Shown here: positions 25,301 to 30,804 of the stretch, in pieces
How positions within the stretch are numbered: the first letter of the stretch is position 1
How the letters are laid out: every line of letters begins with the position of its first letter
NCBI GenBank assembly: GCA_019648995.1
Contig: BLXT01007159.1
Span: 1,180,266-1,215,711 of the forward strand
DNA length: 35,446 nt
Direction of reading: 5' to 3'
Origin: Plakobranchus ocellatus
Taxonomy: Eukaryota; Mollusca; Gastropoda; Plakobranchidae
Position numbers and translations under genes: made by a program
The notes under the pieces: generated by a model
What the model saw: the letters and a program-made list of their open reading frames with translations, nothing else
The model's database searches: none
Told to the model about the DNA's origin: nothing

Positions 25301-28300
25301 GTATGCCTTGGCATTTTGGATCAATAATAAAAAAATTCTACCTCGATTTTCATTTTGAAGTATCCATATAAAGCATTAAGAATTAGAAAAGTTTGATATC
25401 TCAATTTAATTTCTCCATACAGGTCCAAATACACCAAAATTTGCATCCAAGTTTGTGAAAAGTAACAAAGAGTGGTTGCAGGCAAAATTCCTAAGCATTT
25501 CATCTTATATATCTGATGAGTAAGTATGTACTCAAATCCTCAAGTGACACCATTCTGGTGCTCAGTTATTTAGAAAGAAATCATTAGATAAAAACTTCTT
25601 ATTTTCATTGTGTAATAAAAGATGCAGTGGTGCAAGTATTGTTAGTTGCCCCTGATTGCTATAATCTTCTCAGAGTACACTTTAAAAGTCAGTGATTTTT
25701 TGAAAGTACACAGTAGTAGAACTTTTGTATAACTGTGATTAGTGCAATTACAGATTTGCCAACCCATACTTTTTGCATATTCAAATACATTGGGGAGGTG
25801 CAAAAATTCATGTCCACAGTTTTATGATGAAGAATAATACCAATTTTTGTAACTGAAATACAGGGGTGTAGATGAAAAGATGTATTTTTGTTCTTTAATT
25901 AAAATTTGTTTTAAAAATACCTGACCATGCAGAAGTTTTTTTTTAAATATTATTTTAACACATGCATGGATAAAAGCTTTATGTAACATCCATTTACACT
26001 ATTCAATTATGGTTCCATTAATCAGCTTATGTTGAGTATTAAGCAAGTTAAAACCAACAATAAAAGTAGTCGTGTATCTTGCTCTAAGAAATGTAATATT
26101 TGATACAGTTATGCTGATCCTGCTCAGTATGACCTAGTTATACTGCAACAGCCATGGCAGTTTCATTTTATCTTTTTCTGTAGAAAAAAGATCTAAATTC
26201 TTCTTCAAGGTCTTGATCTTGGTTGGAAGTTAGATCCCTAGCTATTATGGAACCTAAATTAAATGTTAAATATATCTAGTCATTTTTTATGATCTCTAGA
26301 TCTATATATCAAGTACAATTAAATAAATCTCTCTCAAGGGCTTTCAATTTGACCCCTTTTTGTTCGTACACAAGAGAGATAGATCTATATTTTTAGATAA
26401 CTTGGCATTTTTATGATTAATTTTCCCCTCTTAGAATTTCTTGTATTTTGCAAAAGCCTTGAGAAAATTTCCTTCAAATATAATGTCAGTTTTTCAATGA
26501 GATAATTTTTTGTAATCAACTTTTCTAATCTACAACGTTAATTAATATCTTCCTGTAACTTGAAAAAAGTGTGTTTGTAAAAGTTAAATGAGATTAATCA
26601 ATAATAAACAAAATTTACAACAAAAAAAAACCAAACAGAAACAAATAACAAAAAAAAAAAAAAAAACGTAAAAGAAAAAGCTCAAATCTAATTTCAGTTT
26701 ATCTTTGAGCTTTTTTGTAAAGCCCTATCTTGCTTTGCCTGGCACCCTTAGCTTGTAGAGCAGGCAATCATATTCATTAAAAGAGTGAAAATTGTTGCTG
26801 CTTCATATACTCTTATGTAGTCAAAAGTAAGTTGTTTTTTTTTTTAATTAAAAAAATCTATTAATGCATGATGATCAGGGGCTTTTGGTTTCTGTAACGT
26901 TTTGTTTCGCCCAATGCATATTTTACAATCAGAGGCCATGCCATGACTGGTACAGATGTAACTGAAGGAGCCACAAATATATTTACTGATCACATATACT
27001 GTGTTTTGGCCTCTAGCATATTGGATTCCAAGAAAGGTTTGTATTCTTTCTTTAAAAGTTTTTTTTTTTTTTCTTTTTTTTTAGATAAGTTTTAAATCCA
27101 ACCAATTGTAAACAATGATATCAAATTCCTCAAATTTCGTTTTCATTCATAACACTTCTTTGCCTCTGCCCAAAATAATTCAGGAGAATTGTCAAATGTT
27201 TTGGACTTTTAAGGATGTCATATATTTTTTCGAGACATTGTTCATAATTGTTCATAATATTTCTATCTTATTTGGAACTAAACAGATTGCATGGTTGTGG
27301 TGTATCACACACCGCATTACAAGTTTACCTCATCATAGATTCATTAGTAGGTGCTTCAAAACTTTGTTATCATCTTCCTATGATGTATTTAGCAATACCT
27401 TTTTTTTTTCACTATGATGAGGCAGGATTTGAATATCTTCAATGCTTAAACAACCTTGTGCGTGCGAACGGTTCTTGGTTGCTGGAGCAGATGGATGTCC
27501 AACCTCCTGTGGTGATTTCGAGCAGTGAAGATGGTGCAGAGACAGACAGGAACAGCAGAGCATCTGGATCCACCAAACTCTCTTTCAAGCTGGACATCAG
27601 TGCAAAAGACATGAATTATGGAGGATCAGACAAATTTAATCCAATGCAGGAGATGAATAAGATTGGAGATAGCCCTTTTAGTCAGGTTAGTGAACACTGA
27701 GATAATTCAGTTCTCTTGTACCATTTTCTATGATTTTCCTTTCAGGACACTTCAAAATATTAAAATCAAACTGCAGTGGATCATCATAAGGAACTGTTTG
27801 TAATTTGTTATAACTCAGCCTGACTCACCTATCAGTCAGCTTCTTCAAAGATGTCTTTTTTTAATTGGGTAGCAGAGAAAGTTGACATATGAGCAAAAAA
27901 AAAAAAATATCATTGTTGTTACTTGTTAGCCTTGTACTATATCCAGACTCCACCTATCAGTCAGCTTCTTCAAAGATGTCTTTTTTTAATTGGGTAGCAG
28001 AGAGACTTGACATATGAGCAAAAAAAAAAAATCATTGCTGTTACTTGTTAGCCTTGAACTATATCCAGACTCTTTCATTTATGTTTAAATACTTTTTGTG
28101 ATTGAATATGGCATTTATGTCTCTTTATGTCTCTACATCAATGTCTCAATTTTGAGTCAAGCAAAGTTAAAGTGAAGTACCAAGTTCATTTGTTTAGAGG
28201 TATTTGGACTAAGCCTGACATGGATTTACTTCATAATCATCAAATGTCAATCAAATTAGCGTAAGAGTTACAAGAAGTTTGTACCAAAAATGTTTTAAGT

Positions 28301-28826
28301 AGAAAAACAGTAATGGTCAAGCTAATGTATTTAGAACTGGCTTTTATTGCATCTTTTTCATGAAAGTTAGTTGCTTGTGAAATTTAAGGCCTTGTGTAAT
28401 AGTTAAGCAGTCAATTACATAAAGTGTAGCTGAAAGTTGAATGATTATGCTACTTGACAACAGGAAAAGAAAGGAGTGTCATATTTTACTGCCATGAAAA
28501 CAAATATGCCTGGAAAGGTTGAATAATAAAGCCTTGAGGAAAAAAAAAAAAACAGTTTCGTTGTGGTAATGCTGTAGGAATTCTATAAACAAATTTAAGT
28601 ATCTTTTCCGCAAGGTCATATAATGCCTTCAATAATTTTGCTTTTGCAGCAAGCTATCATGGAGTTTCGGTATGACTGGGTGGCTTTGCTAACCAGTGAT
28701 CTAGGACTGAGTCGAGCTGCCTTCCGCCACCTTTTGATGAACAGATACGAGATGCAGGAGGCTGCTGTACTGGAAGATGCAGAGAAAAAGCCAGTTGATG
28801 TTCTCAGAGCTGTATATGAGCATTGA
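2180..28826 (+). CDS. KIAA0825: KIAA0825 orthologue (DUF4495 family), 27 coding exons
   Basis: The joined exons give 4362 nt, 1453 residues plus stop, with all 26 junction phases consistent. The order of motifs matches human KIAA0825 as I remember it: an N-terminal DID helix region, a YP..VI..Y.NI block with EDF..LC in exon 4, YLD...EM and VVKVSKS in exon 5, W.W...F in exon 9, ERCSFS.QMW and PKLAQ in exon 13, YDITA.L.CT and LTSP in exon 14, and LFLSQP plus W in exon 16. The protein looks largely alpha-helical and soluble; no signal peptide or membrane segment is evident. Residues 443-449 (NKKTKKK) resemble a nuclear signal and 345-348 (RRGS) a basophilic kinase site. Residues about 955-1025 are Ser/Pro-rich, and the protein is about 180 residues longer than human. 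Biochemical function is unknown; human biallelic variants are linked to postaxial polydactyly. The start is the first ATG after an in-frame TGA in the acceptor-bounded exon. Confidence 0.93.
2817..3087. repeat. Tandem duplication, about 136-bp unit
   Basis: Copies at 2817-2944 and 2953-3087 both begin GATTGATACATTTTACCAG and end CTTCATCAATAACAT. They differ at a few percent of sites plus small indels, so the duplication is not brand new. It lies in intron 1. Confidence 0.9.
3763..3934 (+). CDS. KIAA0825: KIAA0825 exon 2
   Basis: Acceptor CTCTTTCAG, donor TTG|GTATGT. It encodes residues 49-106, opening with QLDSCLQSILNAANN, which continues the amphipathic N-terminal region, and ending AVAIIKAL. 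It starts in phase 2 and ends in phase 0. The following 295-bp intron holds nothing recognisable. Confidence 0.92.
4230..4394 (+). CDS. KIAA0825: KIAA0825 exon 3
   Basis: Acceptor CTCAACAG, donor CAG|GTACTA, phase 0 at both ends (55 codons, residues 107-161). The peptide includes EEALLQEILNLASEEG, a predicted helix, and ends LNVQLDTMDQ just before the tryptophan-containing helix of exon 4. A SINE sits only 48 bp past the donor. Confidence 0.92.
4442..4664 (+). mobile_element. tRNA-derived SINE with 15-bp target-site duplication
   Basis: The 223-bp element starts with a tRNA-like head containing an A-box-like TGGCTCATCTGATAAGG (4453-4469) and a B-box-like GGTTGGAATCC (4497-4507, one mismatch to consensus), spaced as in tRNA genes. 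It is flanked by perfect 15-bp direct repeats TTTATATTCTCTTTA at 4427-4441 and 4665-4679. A non-tRNA body follows with the block GGCAAACTACCTC. The exact duplication suggests a fairly recent retrotransposition into intron 3. The partner LINE cannot be named from the tail. It is not a functional tRNA gene: there is no paired 3' acceptor stem. Confidence 0.9.
4855..5303 (+). repeat. Dispersed repeat, copy A (plus orientation)
   Basis: This intron 3 segment aligns with the reverse complement of 23540-23983. Shared blocks include GCAATTGCCAAAAGG, GCATTTTGAAAAAAAGAATC, GATGGGTGACCACTTTT and TAGAAAATCTTT, in the same order over about 450 bp. Divergence is considerable, perhaps a quarter to a third of sites. 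Both copies carry stops and small indels in all frames, so any coding function is lost or never existed. I do not recognise the family. Confidence 0.85.
5744..6107 (+). CDS. KIAA0825: KIAA0825 exon 4
   Basis: The largest exon, encoding residues 162-282 plus one base. It reads VISGKWSKLTESLHKHV, then RYPWAVIERRLELVGGL, WITYRNIRGQQLEELFNSLL and IEEDFTVLCTGVFKKTG. This run is the clearest match to human KIAA0825 (helix, YP-block, Y-N-I, L-L-P, EDF-LC). The acceptor is TTTTTTAAG and the donor GGG|GTAAGA in phase 1. The following 469-bp intron is T-rich with nothing recognised. Confidence 0.95.
6577..6807 (+). CDS. KIAA0825: KIAA0825 exon 5
   Basis: Encodes residues 283-359. YRILHDLYLDKYSDEM and VVKVSKS match the conserved YLD-EM and VVK-SKS block of the human protein. 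A less conserved linker follows, with TPSDSP and RRGSF (345-349), a plausible basophilic kinase site. Acceptor CTTTGCAG, donor CTAA|GTAAGT, phase 1. The following intron (6808-8230) is AT-rich and shows no gene or clear element. Confidence 0.94.
8231..8346 (+). CDS. KIAA0825: KIAA0825 exon 6
   Basis: Encodes residues 360-398, a Ser/Thr-rich linker (NSSETWASKTPSGSQSLE) of low expected conservation. Acceptor TTCTTCTCAG, donor CAG|GTATCT; starts phase 1, ends phase 0. The match to the family rests on position and phase rather than sequence. The next intron (8347-8862) has nothing recognised. Confidence 0.85.
8863..9028 (+). CDS. KIAA0825: KIAA0825 exon 7
   Basis: Encodes residues 399-453. CITSLCSIALSLMKLEDFL matches the human helix ending in a MKLE-type motif. 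The exon ends with a lysine cluster NKKTKKK (443-449). Two acceptors six bases apart (ATAG before 8863, ACAG before 8869) are both in frame; the second drops residues KQ and is the better consensus. Donor AGAG|GTAAGC, phase 1. The following intron is short and T-rich. Confidence 0.9.
9322..9477 (+). CDS. KIAA0825: KIAA0825 exon 8
   Basis: Encodes residues 454-505, a Ser/Pro-rich linker (KPSSSPELKRHSLNLGSSF) before the tryptophan-containing core of exon 9. Acceptor TTATACATAG, donor AAAG|GTATAA, phase 1 on both sides. Weakly conserved by nature; accepted because the frame and phase fit exactly. Confidence 0.87.
9710..9939 (+). CDS. KIAA0825: KIAA0825 exon 9
   Basis: Encodes residues 506-582. 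KWDWRLIFKKVAPGLATALE corresponds to the human F-W-R-AF-G-L block, followed by a helix with HSLGASLNQEASMWAKD. Acceptor TTTTTCGCAG, donor AAG|GTTAGG, ending in phase 0. The 418-bp intron that follows is AT-rich with no recognised element. Confidence 0.93.
10358..10501 (+). CDS. KIAA0825: KIAA0825 exon 10
   Basis: A phase 0-0 exon of 48 codons (residues 583-630). It reads QFIQAVDELLPLARAGLDG then RMAFIDSIGIAFKNF, matching the human E-L-LLPFA helix pair. Acceptor ATTGAAAG is weak in its last bases but follows a poly-T tract; donor TCG|GTATGT. Confidence 0.93.
10790..10911 (+). CDS. KIAA0825: KIAA0825 exon 11
   Basis: Encodes residues 631-670. KANLKELLVIISNAMHIKNY corresponds to the human LQNLY-ILSSAIYV helix. 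Acceptor TTGCTTAG, donor GG|GTATGT in phase 2. The next intron (10912-12059) has poly-A and poly-T runs (near 11200 and 11540) and a tRNA-A-box-like patch near 11077 that is too degraded to call. Confidence 0.92.
12060..12213 (+). CDS. KIAA0825: KIAA0825 exon 12
   Basis: Encodes residues 671-722: FLSSLQKQYSDLVDGLGKHL, then ICTAVLTDADSGNWSDLKDF. The ICT-L-DA-S--W-D--FYE order matches human. Acceptor TTCTTCCAG, donor GAA|GTAAGT, ending in phase 0. It is separated from exon 13 by the shortest intron of the gene, 117 bp. Confidence 0.95.
12331..12521 (+). CDS. KIAA0825: KIAA0825 exon 13, GC donor
   Basis: Encodes residues 723-785: ERCSFSVQMWNFHLRGIRND, DILSPKLAQSLFSSVLQDSL and RYSRVKPSYRRSK, the best-conserved part of the family. 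The donor is GAG|GCAAGC, a GC-AG intron. Only this junction keeps the frame into YDITAVLLCT of exon 14; the nearby GT at 12509 gives a frame that soon stops. The intron (12522-14683) carries CT microsatellites and an N gap. Confidence 0.95.
12841..13276. repeat. CT microsatellite cluster around an assembly gap
   Basis: Three (CT)n tracts (12841-12895, about 13120-13149, about 13226-13276) are separated by a duplicated spacer of about 57 bp containing ACTCCTTTTATCACTCTTTG (near 13070 and 13170). The gap probably reflects the same repeat. Confidence 0.9.
12975..13063. other. Assembly gap (89 N)
   Basis: A run of N inside intron 13. No coding sequence is missing, because exons 13 and 14 join in frame. 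Confidence 0.99.
14684..14863 (+). CDS. KIAA0825: KIAA0825 exon 14
   Basis: Encodes residues 786-845. YDITAVLLCTSEHLLHSCSS and NLLAILAVLTSPIELLYR match the human LDVT-IL-CTE and LTSP segments. Acceptor TTCATTCAG, donor CAG|GTGGGT, phase 2. In the following intron (14864-16157) the only notable feature is a minus-strand open frame at 15626-15877. Confidence 0.95.
15626..15877 (-). other. Minus-strand coding-like fragment in intron 14
   Basis: An 83-codon ATG-to-stop frame on the strand opposite the gene. Its peptide has ordinary amino-acid composition, unlike most chance frames here (for example SSGTCLTELEVNDDNLEKEL). It might be a remnant of a mobile element or retrocopy, or chance. No family is recognised. 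Confidence 0.25.
16158..16283 (+). CDS. KIAA0825: KIAA0825 exon 15
   Basis: Encodes residues 846-887: VFKRGYNRRLESQGSGESSQ then DWLHWIWPSLVHSGTH, matching a human W-S-I---PS region. A second plus-strand frame is also open through this exon, but its use would break the downstream phase. Acceptor ACTTGCAG, donor CCA|GTAGGT, phase 2. Confidence 0.9.
16284..18514. other. KIAA0825: Intron 15, repeat-filled
   Basis: At 2.2 kb this is the longest intron. About 16620-17000 contains two diverged copies of a segment of roughly 190-240 bp (both start with ACCAACAC and share CATCTCATT and AGGACCA blocks). 18128-18350 contains a second tandem pair. The stretch between has less poly-T than its neighbours and may be an old transposon; I cannot name it. 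Confidence 0.6.
18128..18350. repeat. Diverged tandem duplication, about 113-bp unit
   Basis: Copies beginning CATCATTTGG at 18128 and 18241 share blocks such as CTGTAGTTAAAGGGAATTGACTGG against CTGTAATTAAAAGGAACTGACTGG (compared over short blocks) and both end near TTAGTTCAC. Divergence is clear, so the event is old. Confidence 0.8.
18515..18605 (+). CDS. KIAA0825: KIAA0825 exon 16
   Basis: Encodes residues 888-918. ALYLHLRLFLSQPKTDWGMF matches the human LKLLLSQP--NW motif. Acceptor TTGTTTAAG, donor CAG|GTATCT, ending in phase 0. The next intron (18606-19321) is AT-rich with nothing recognised. Confidence 0.93.
19322..19419 (+). CDS. KIAA0825: KIAA0825 exon 17
   Basis: Encodes residues 919-950: ALLMKDHTLSILLFSRACLQ, the equivalent of the human EALLHHDG-VLRVLL helix. 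Acceptor TTCATCAG, donor CAG|GTCTTT, phase 2; the donor is weak at positions +3 to +5. It is too short for a start-to-stop search to reveal. The next intron (19420-20521) is AT-rich, with no element identified. Confidence 0.9.
20522..20839 (+). CDS. KIAA0825: KIAA0825 exon 18, Ser/Pro-rich
   Basis: Encodes residues 951-1056. The first two thirds are serine- and proline-rich (for example TTSPSPNSPSSPLEPSLP) and GC-richer than the neighbours, and look disordered. The last third is ordered: VQQVIEALVHVLARVPYFPD then CLAKCIVPAVER. It probably accounts for part of the extra length compared with human. Acceptor TTATCTACAG, donor GAG|GTAAGG, phase 2. Confidence 0.93.
20957..21002. repeat. (CAA)n(TAA)n microsatellite
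   Basis: Six or so CAA units pass directly into about nine TAA units in intron 18 (20840-21686). The rest of that intron is AT-rich and unremarkable. Confidence 0.95.
21687..21744 (+). CDS. KIAA0825: KIAA0825 exon 19
   Basis: A 58-nt exon for residues 1057-1076 (CGLWEMFNIKNPLVNPQMQ). Acceptor CTTTAACAG, donor CAG|GTAAGG; starts phase 2 and ends phase 0. W-F-----NP is a plausible conserved patch. Confidence 0.88.
22014..22352. repeat. (TCTG)n and (CT)n pyrimidine microsatellite
   Basis: A pyrimidine-rich tract of TCTG units followed by CT and CCCT variants, 340 bp in intron 19. Its translated frames in three phases are repeats of L, S and P or of R and E on the reverse, and are not genes. 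Confidence 0.95.
22500..22552 (+). CDS. KIAA0825: KIAA0825 exon 20
   Basis: A 53-nt exon, the smallest, for residues 1077-1093 (IPEWLKSVFLLLEPFTD). The acceptor ATGTGAAG lies well after a pyrimidine tract. Donor CAG|GTAAGC, phase 2. The peptide reads on smoothly from exon 19. Confidence 0.87.
22648..22755. repeat. Perfect 54-bp tandem duplication
   Basis: Two identical 54-bp units at 22648-22701 and 22702-22755, each beginning TTGTTTTCATTAG and ending GTAAAGTGTTTG. Lack of divergence means a very recent event or an assembly artefact. It lies in intron 20. Confidence 0.95.
23094..23233 (+). CDS. KIAA0825: KIAA0825 exon 21
   Basis: Encodes residues 1094-1140: IIEPMLRYLNRVKTADTYIK and ADLPCGCPPKYSLKDHSKPP. 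Acceptor TTTTTCACAG is strong. The donor CAG|GTGGCT is weak beyond GT, and reading through it adds GGCCREFAVL before a TGA. Phase 1. Intron 21 (23234-24027) contains an N gap and repeat copy B. Confidence 0.9.
23451..23478. other. Assembly gap (28 N)
   Basis: A short run of N in intron 21. Flanking exons join in frame, so no coding sequence need be missing. Confidence 0.99.
23540..23983 (-). repeat. Dispersed repeat, copy B (minus orientation)
   Basis: The reverse complement of this segment aligns in order with 4855-5303. It starts 44 bp before the first base of exon 22, so its edge lies close to the branch-point region. The two copies are in opposite orientation about 18 kb apart in one transcript and could pair in pre-mRNA. 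Confidence 0.85.
24028..24188 (+). CDS. KIAA0825: KIAA0825 exon 22
   Basis: Encodes residues 1141-1194: LKEVLTQCIQLIILEIEQCV then LPASLCCLFSALDISCKQQG, hydrophobic amphipathic helices, cysteine-rich. Acceptor AATTTACAG, donor CAG|GTATTA, ending in phase 0. The following intron (24189-24955) is AT-rich with no element recognised. Confidence 0.9.
24956..25097 (+). CDS. KIAA0825: KIAA0825 exon 23
   Basis: Encodes residues 1195-1241: IFAWATWLRLSEFSNHLDKL then ANMMTLADNLFHILVYGKG. Acceptor TTTGTACAG, donor AAAG|GTAAAG, phase 1. The peptide continues the helical C-terminal half. Confidence 0.91.
25423..25519 (+). CDS. KIAA0825: KIAA0825 exon 24
   Basis: Encodes residues 1242-1273: TPKFASKFVKSNKEWLQAKF then LSISSYISDE. 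Acceptor CTCCATACAG, donor GATGA|GTAAGT, phase 2. Phase 2 cannot be joined to exon 26, which proves that another exon lies between; that is exon 25. The intervening intron (25520-26932) has AGATCT-type patches only. Confidence 0.92.
26933..27036 (+). CDS. KIAA0825: KIAA0825 exon 25 (short exon)
   Basis: A 104-nt exon without a stop, encoding residues 1274-1308: GHAMTGTDVTEGATNIFTDH then IYCVLASSILDSKK. Acceptor ACAATCAG, donor AAAG|GTTTGT, phase 2 in and phase 1 out. It is exactly what is needed to join exon 24 to exon 26. An alternative acceptor two bases on gives a stop. Confidence 0.88.
27426..27685 (+). CDS. KIAA0825: KIAA0825 exon 26
   Basis: Encodes residues 1309-1395. It starts FEYLQCLNNLVRANGSWLLE, an ordered helix, then becomes acidic and Ser-rich (SSSEDGAETDRNSRASGS). 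Acceptor GAGGCAG follows a long poly-T tract; donor CAG|GTTAGT, phase 0. Confidence 0.92.
27826..28073. repeat. Tandem duplication, 125-bp unit
   Basis: Two near-identical copies (27826-27950 and 27951 to about 28073) both begin CACCTATCAGTCAGCTTCTT and both contain a poly-A run and a CCTTG[TA]ACTATATCCAGACT end. It lies in intron 26 and is young, given the few differences. Confidence 0.92.
28650..28826 (+). CDS. KIAA0825: KIAA0825 exon 27 (last coding exon)
   Basis: Encodes residues 1396-1453: QAIMEFRYDWVALLTSDLGL, SRAAFRHLLMNRYEMQEA and KKPVDVLRAVYEH. Acceptor GCTTTTGCAG, phase 0. The stop TGA is followed directly and in frame by TAG, a tandem stop that would block readthrough. Confidence 0.95.
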   Translation, partial: QAIMEFRYDWVALLTSDLGLSRAAFRHLLMNRYEMQEAAVLEDAEKKPVDVLRAVYEH

Positions 28827-30440
28827 TAGATTTATTAGATTTTTTTCTTTAAAAAAAATTATTTCTTGTCTAGACTCAGTTTAAAATGTTATAATAGTCT
28901 GTGTGTCTATATTTGTACAGAGAAAGTATTGCGGATAATTATACACTATTGCACATTCTTTTATGACACATCTATATGTTTTATAATTTAATAGAACTGA
29001 AAAGTCATTTTTTTATGTCAGTTGTTGTGCAAACTGAGTTGGTTTTTAATAGTCATTGAAGTGCAAGAAAAGTATACATATTTAGCAGTCCCACAAATTG
29101 AGTGGAGTTGCAGTTTGCATGATTGACTTTAAAGGAAAACCATTAATTAGAGGGACAAAAACTACTCATCTTTCTAATGTGGAGCACTTTCTAAAGACAT
29201 GCTGTAGACTTTCTGTACATAAAGCATTGGGAGTTTTTACTTCTTTACTTCAATATTTTGAGTTGAAATCAGTGATGCAGACCTGGAACTCAACTCATAT
29301 TTGAGAGAGCTACACATATTGATTTTATAATTGCATTTTACAGCTTTATATGAGATTATTAACTATACATCTTTTATGATGGCATATTTTGAAAAAAAAA
29401 TTGATAGTGTTTTCTGAACTTAATATTCTTATTGCACTTTTAACACAAAAGATGCTCAGAATGCATGTTTATCAAAACAAAAAAAAAAACGAAAAACAAG
29501 AAACATTTAAAAAGCTTACATCTTCATGTAAAAGGAGTTTAAAAATTGGGTAATTATGACAACTTTTGGTCTTATCATAAAGTGTCATTATGGCAAGGGT
29601 TGTTGATATTCCCACAAAAGGGACTAAATAGGAATTTATTATTCTACTGAATTGGAGGCAAATGATAGCAAAACCAATTATTTTCAAGTTCATTGTTCCC
29701 CCCATTACCGTGAGTGGGGTTTAACAAGATTGGAGCGTTAGCCATTCCACTTTGTACATGTTACATTATTTATGGTAGAGAATATGTAGATTAAGTAATC
29801 AACAAGAATGGAAAAGAAGAGGAGGGTAATGGGTACTTTCAGTCAGTGTCCATTTGTTAAGTGTTGTGCTTGGCTCTAGGACGTGCCACCCACACCCTCA
29901 TTTCCCACCTCCTCTCTCTCTCTCTCTACCTCATGTAGGCCTTGTGATTCTCCATCCAACTTAACTCTTTTCACCTGCTGGACATTTTTACGGCCCATCC
30001 TTATATTTTATTCCATTAGCTTTCCCCCACCCCACTCCCAATTAGCATGACCTTATCACAAGATCGGGAGATATGGGTGGGTTCGCTGAACGATTGTGAT
30101 GCTGAACACAAAGCATATTCCCCTTACAGCTCTTTGTCCCCAATGCTGGGTGATCATAAGCTAGACTTGAGAGATCGAGGTAGTCTAGTCCAATGCGTGA
30201 GAACTGGTTACACTATGCATGGTGTAATGTGAAGGGGCTAGGGGGAAAGGGCACTGCACCATCTCCGACATTGATAACTTTGATAGCAATACTGGACAAT
30301 GCATGTAGATCTAGGCCTATTAATTGGAAGTTGAGTTTGTGCTTGAGATAATTGGATGGAGGAAATTTTGTTATTGAATATACTGAGAGAAGACGTTTCT
30401 ATACTCGTTATTTCAAAATAAATTATTTGACTTAAATAAA
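28827..30440 (+). other. KIAA0825: Probable 3' UTR and proximal flank
   Basis: AT-rich sequence after the stop. The first AATAAA signals are at 30417-30422 and 30435-30440, about 1.6 kb downstream, so the 3' UTR may be long. Later AATAAA matches are at 32747, 33316, 33871 and 34154. Which is used cannot be told from sequence. Confidence 0.4.
29860..30340. other. GC-richer island in the 3' region
   Basis: Composition here is clearly less AT-rich than on either side and includes C-rich runs (CCTCATTTCCCACCTCC, a short CT run, CCCCCACCCCACTCCC). A 61-codon open frame (30047-30232) lies inside but has no recognised protein similarity. It could be a transposon fragment, a non-coding exon or an enhancer. 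Confidence 0.35.
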
Positions 30441-30759
30441 GAAAAAGAATGGGGCTTTCCAAATCTCTTGTTATAGAAATTGTTGTTGCCATGTAAGCTG
30501 TCATTAAAAATGGGTTTTACTGTACTTAAATTATATATTTCTTGTGTTAGTTGTTATAATTTTCATGGATTTCAATGACCAGAATGGCTTTAAAATTTCA
30601 CATTGAAAAATTTTCTTTGTGAATAATATTCTTTATATAGATATGACCAGAGAAAATTAAACTCTAAACAGATTGCTTTAAAGGAGCCTCTAGATGATGT
30701 AAATTAAGAGTCAAATTAAAACTTTATTGGCTTCAACTTATATCGATGATTTATATATT

Positions 30760-30764
<5 letters not shown>

Positions 30765-30801
<37 letters not shown>
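30765..30801. repeat. (TA)n microsatellite
   Basis: About 18 TA units in the 3' flank. A smaller TA run lies at about 14112-14128 in intron 13. Confidence 0.9.
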
Positions 30802-30804
<3 letters not shown>

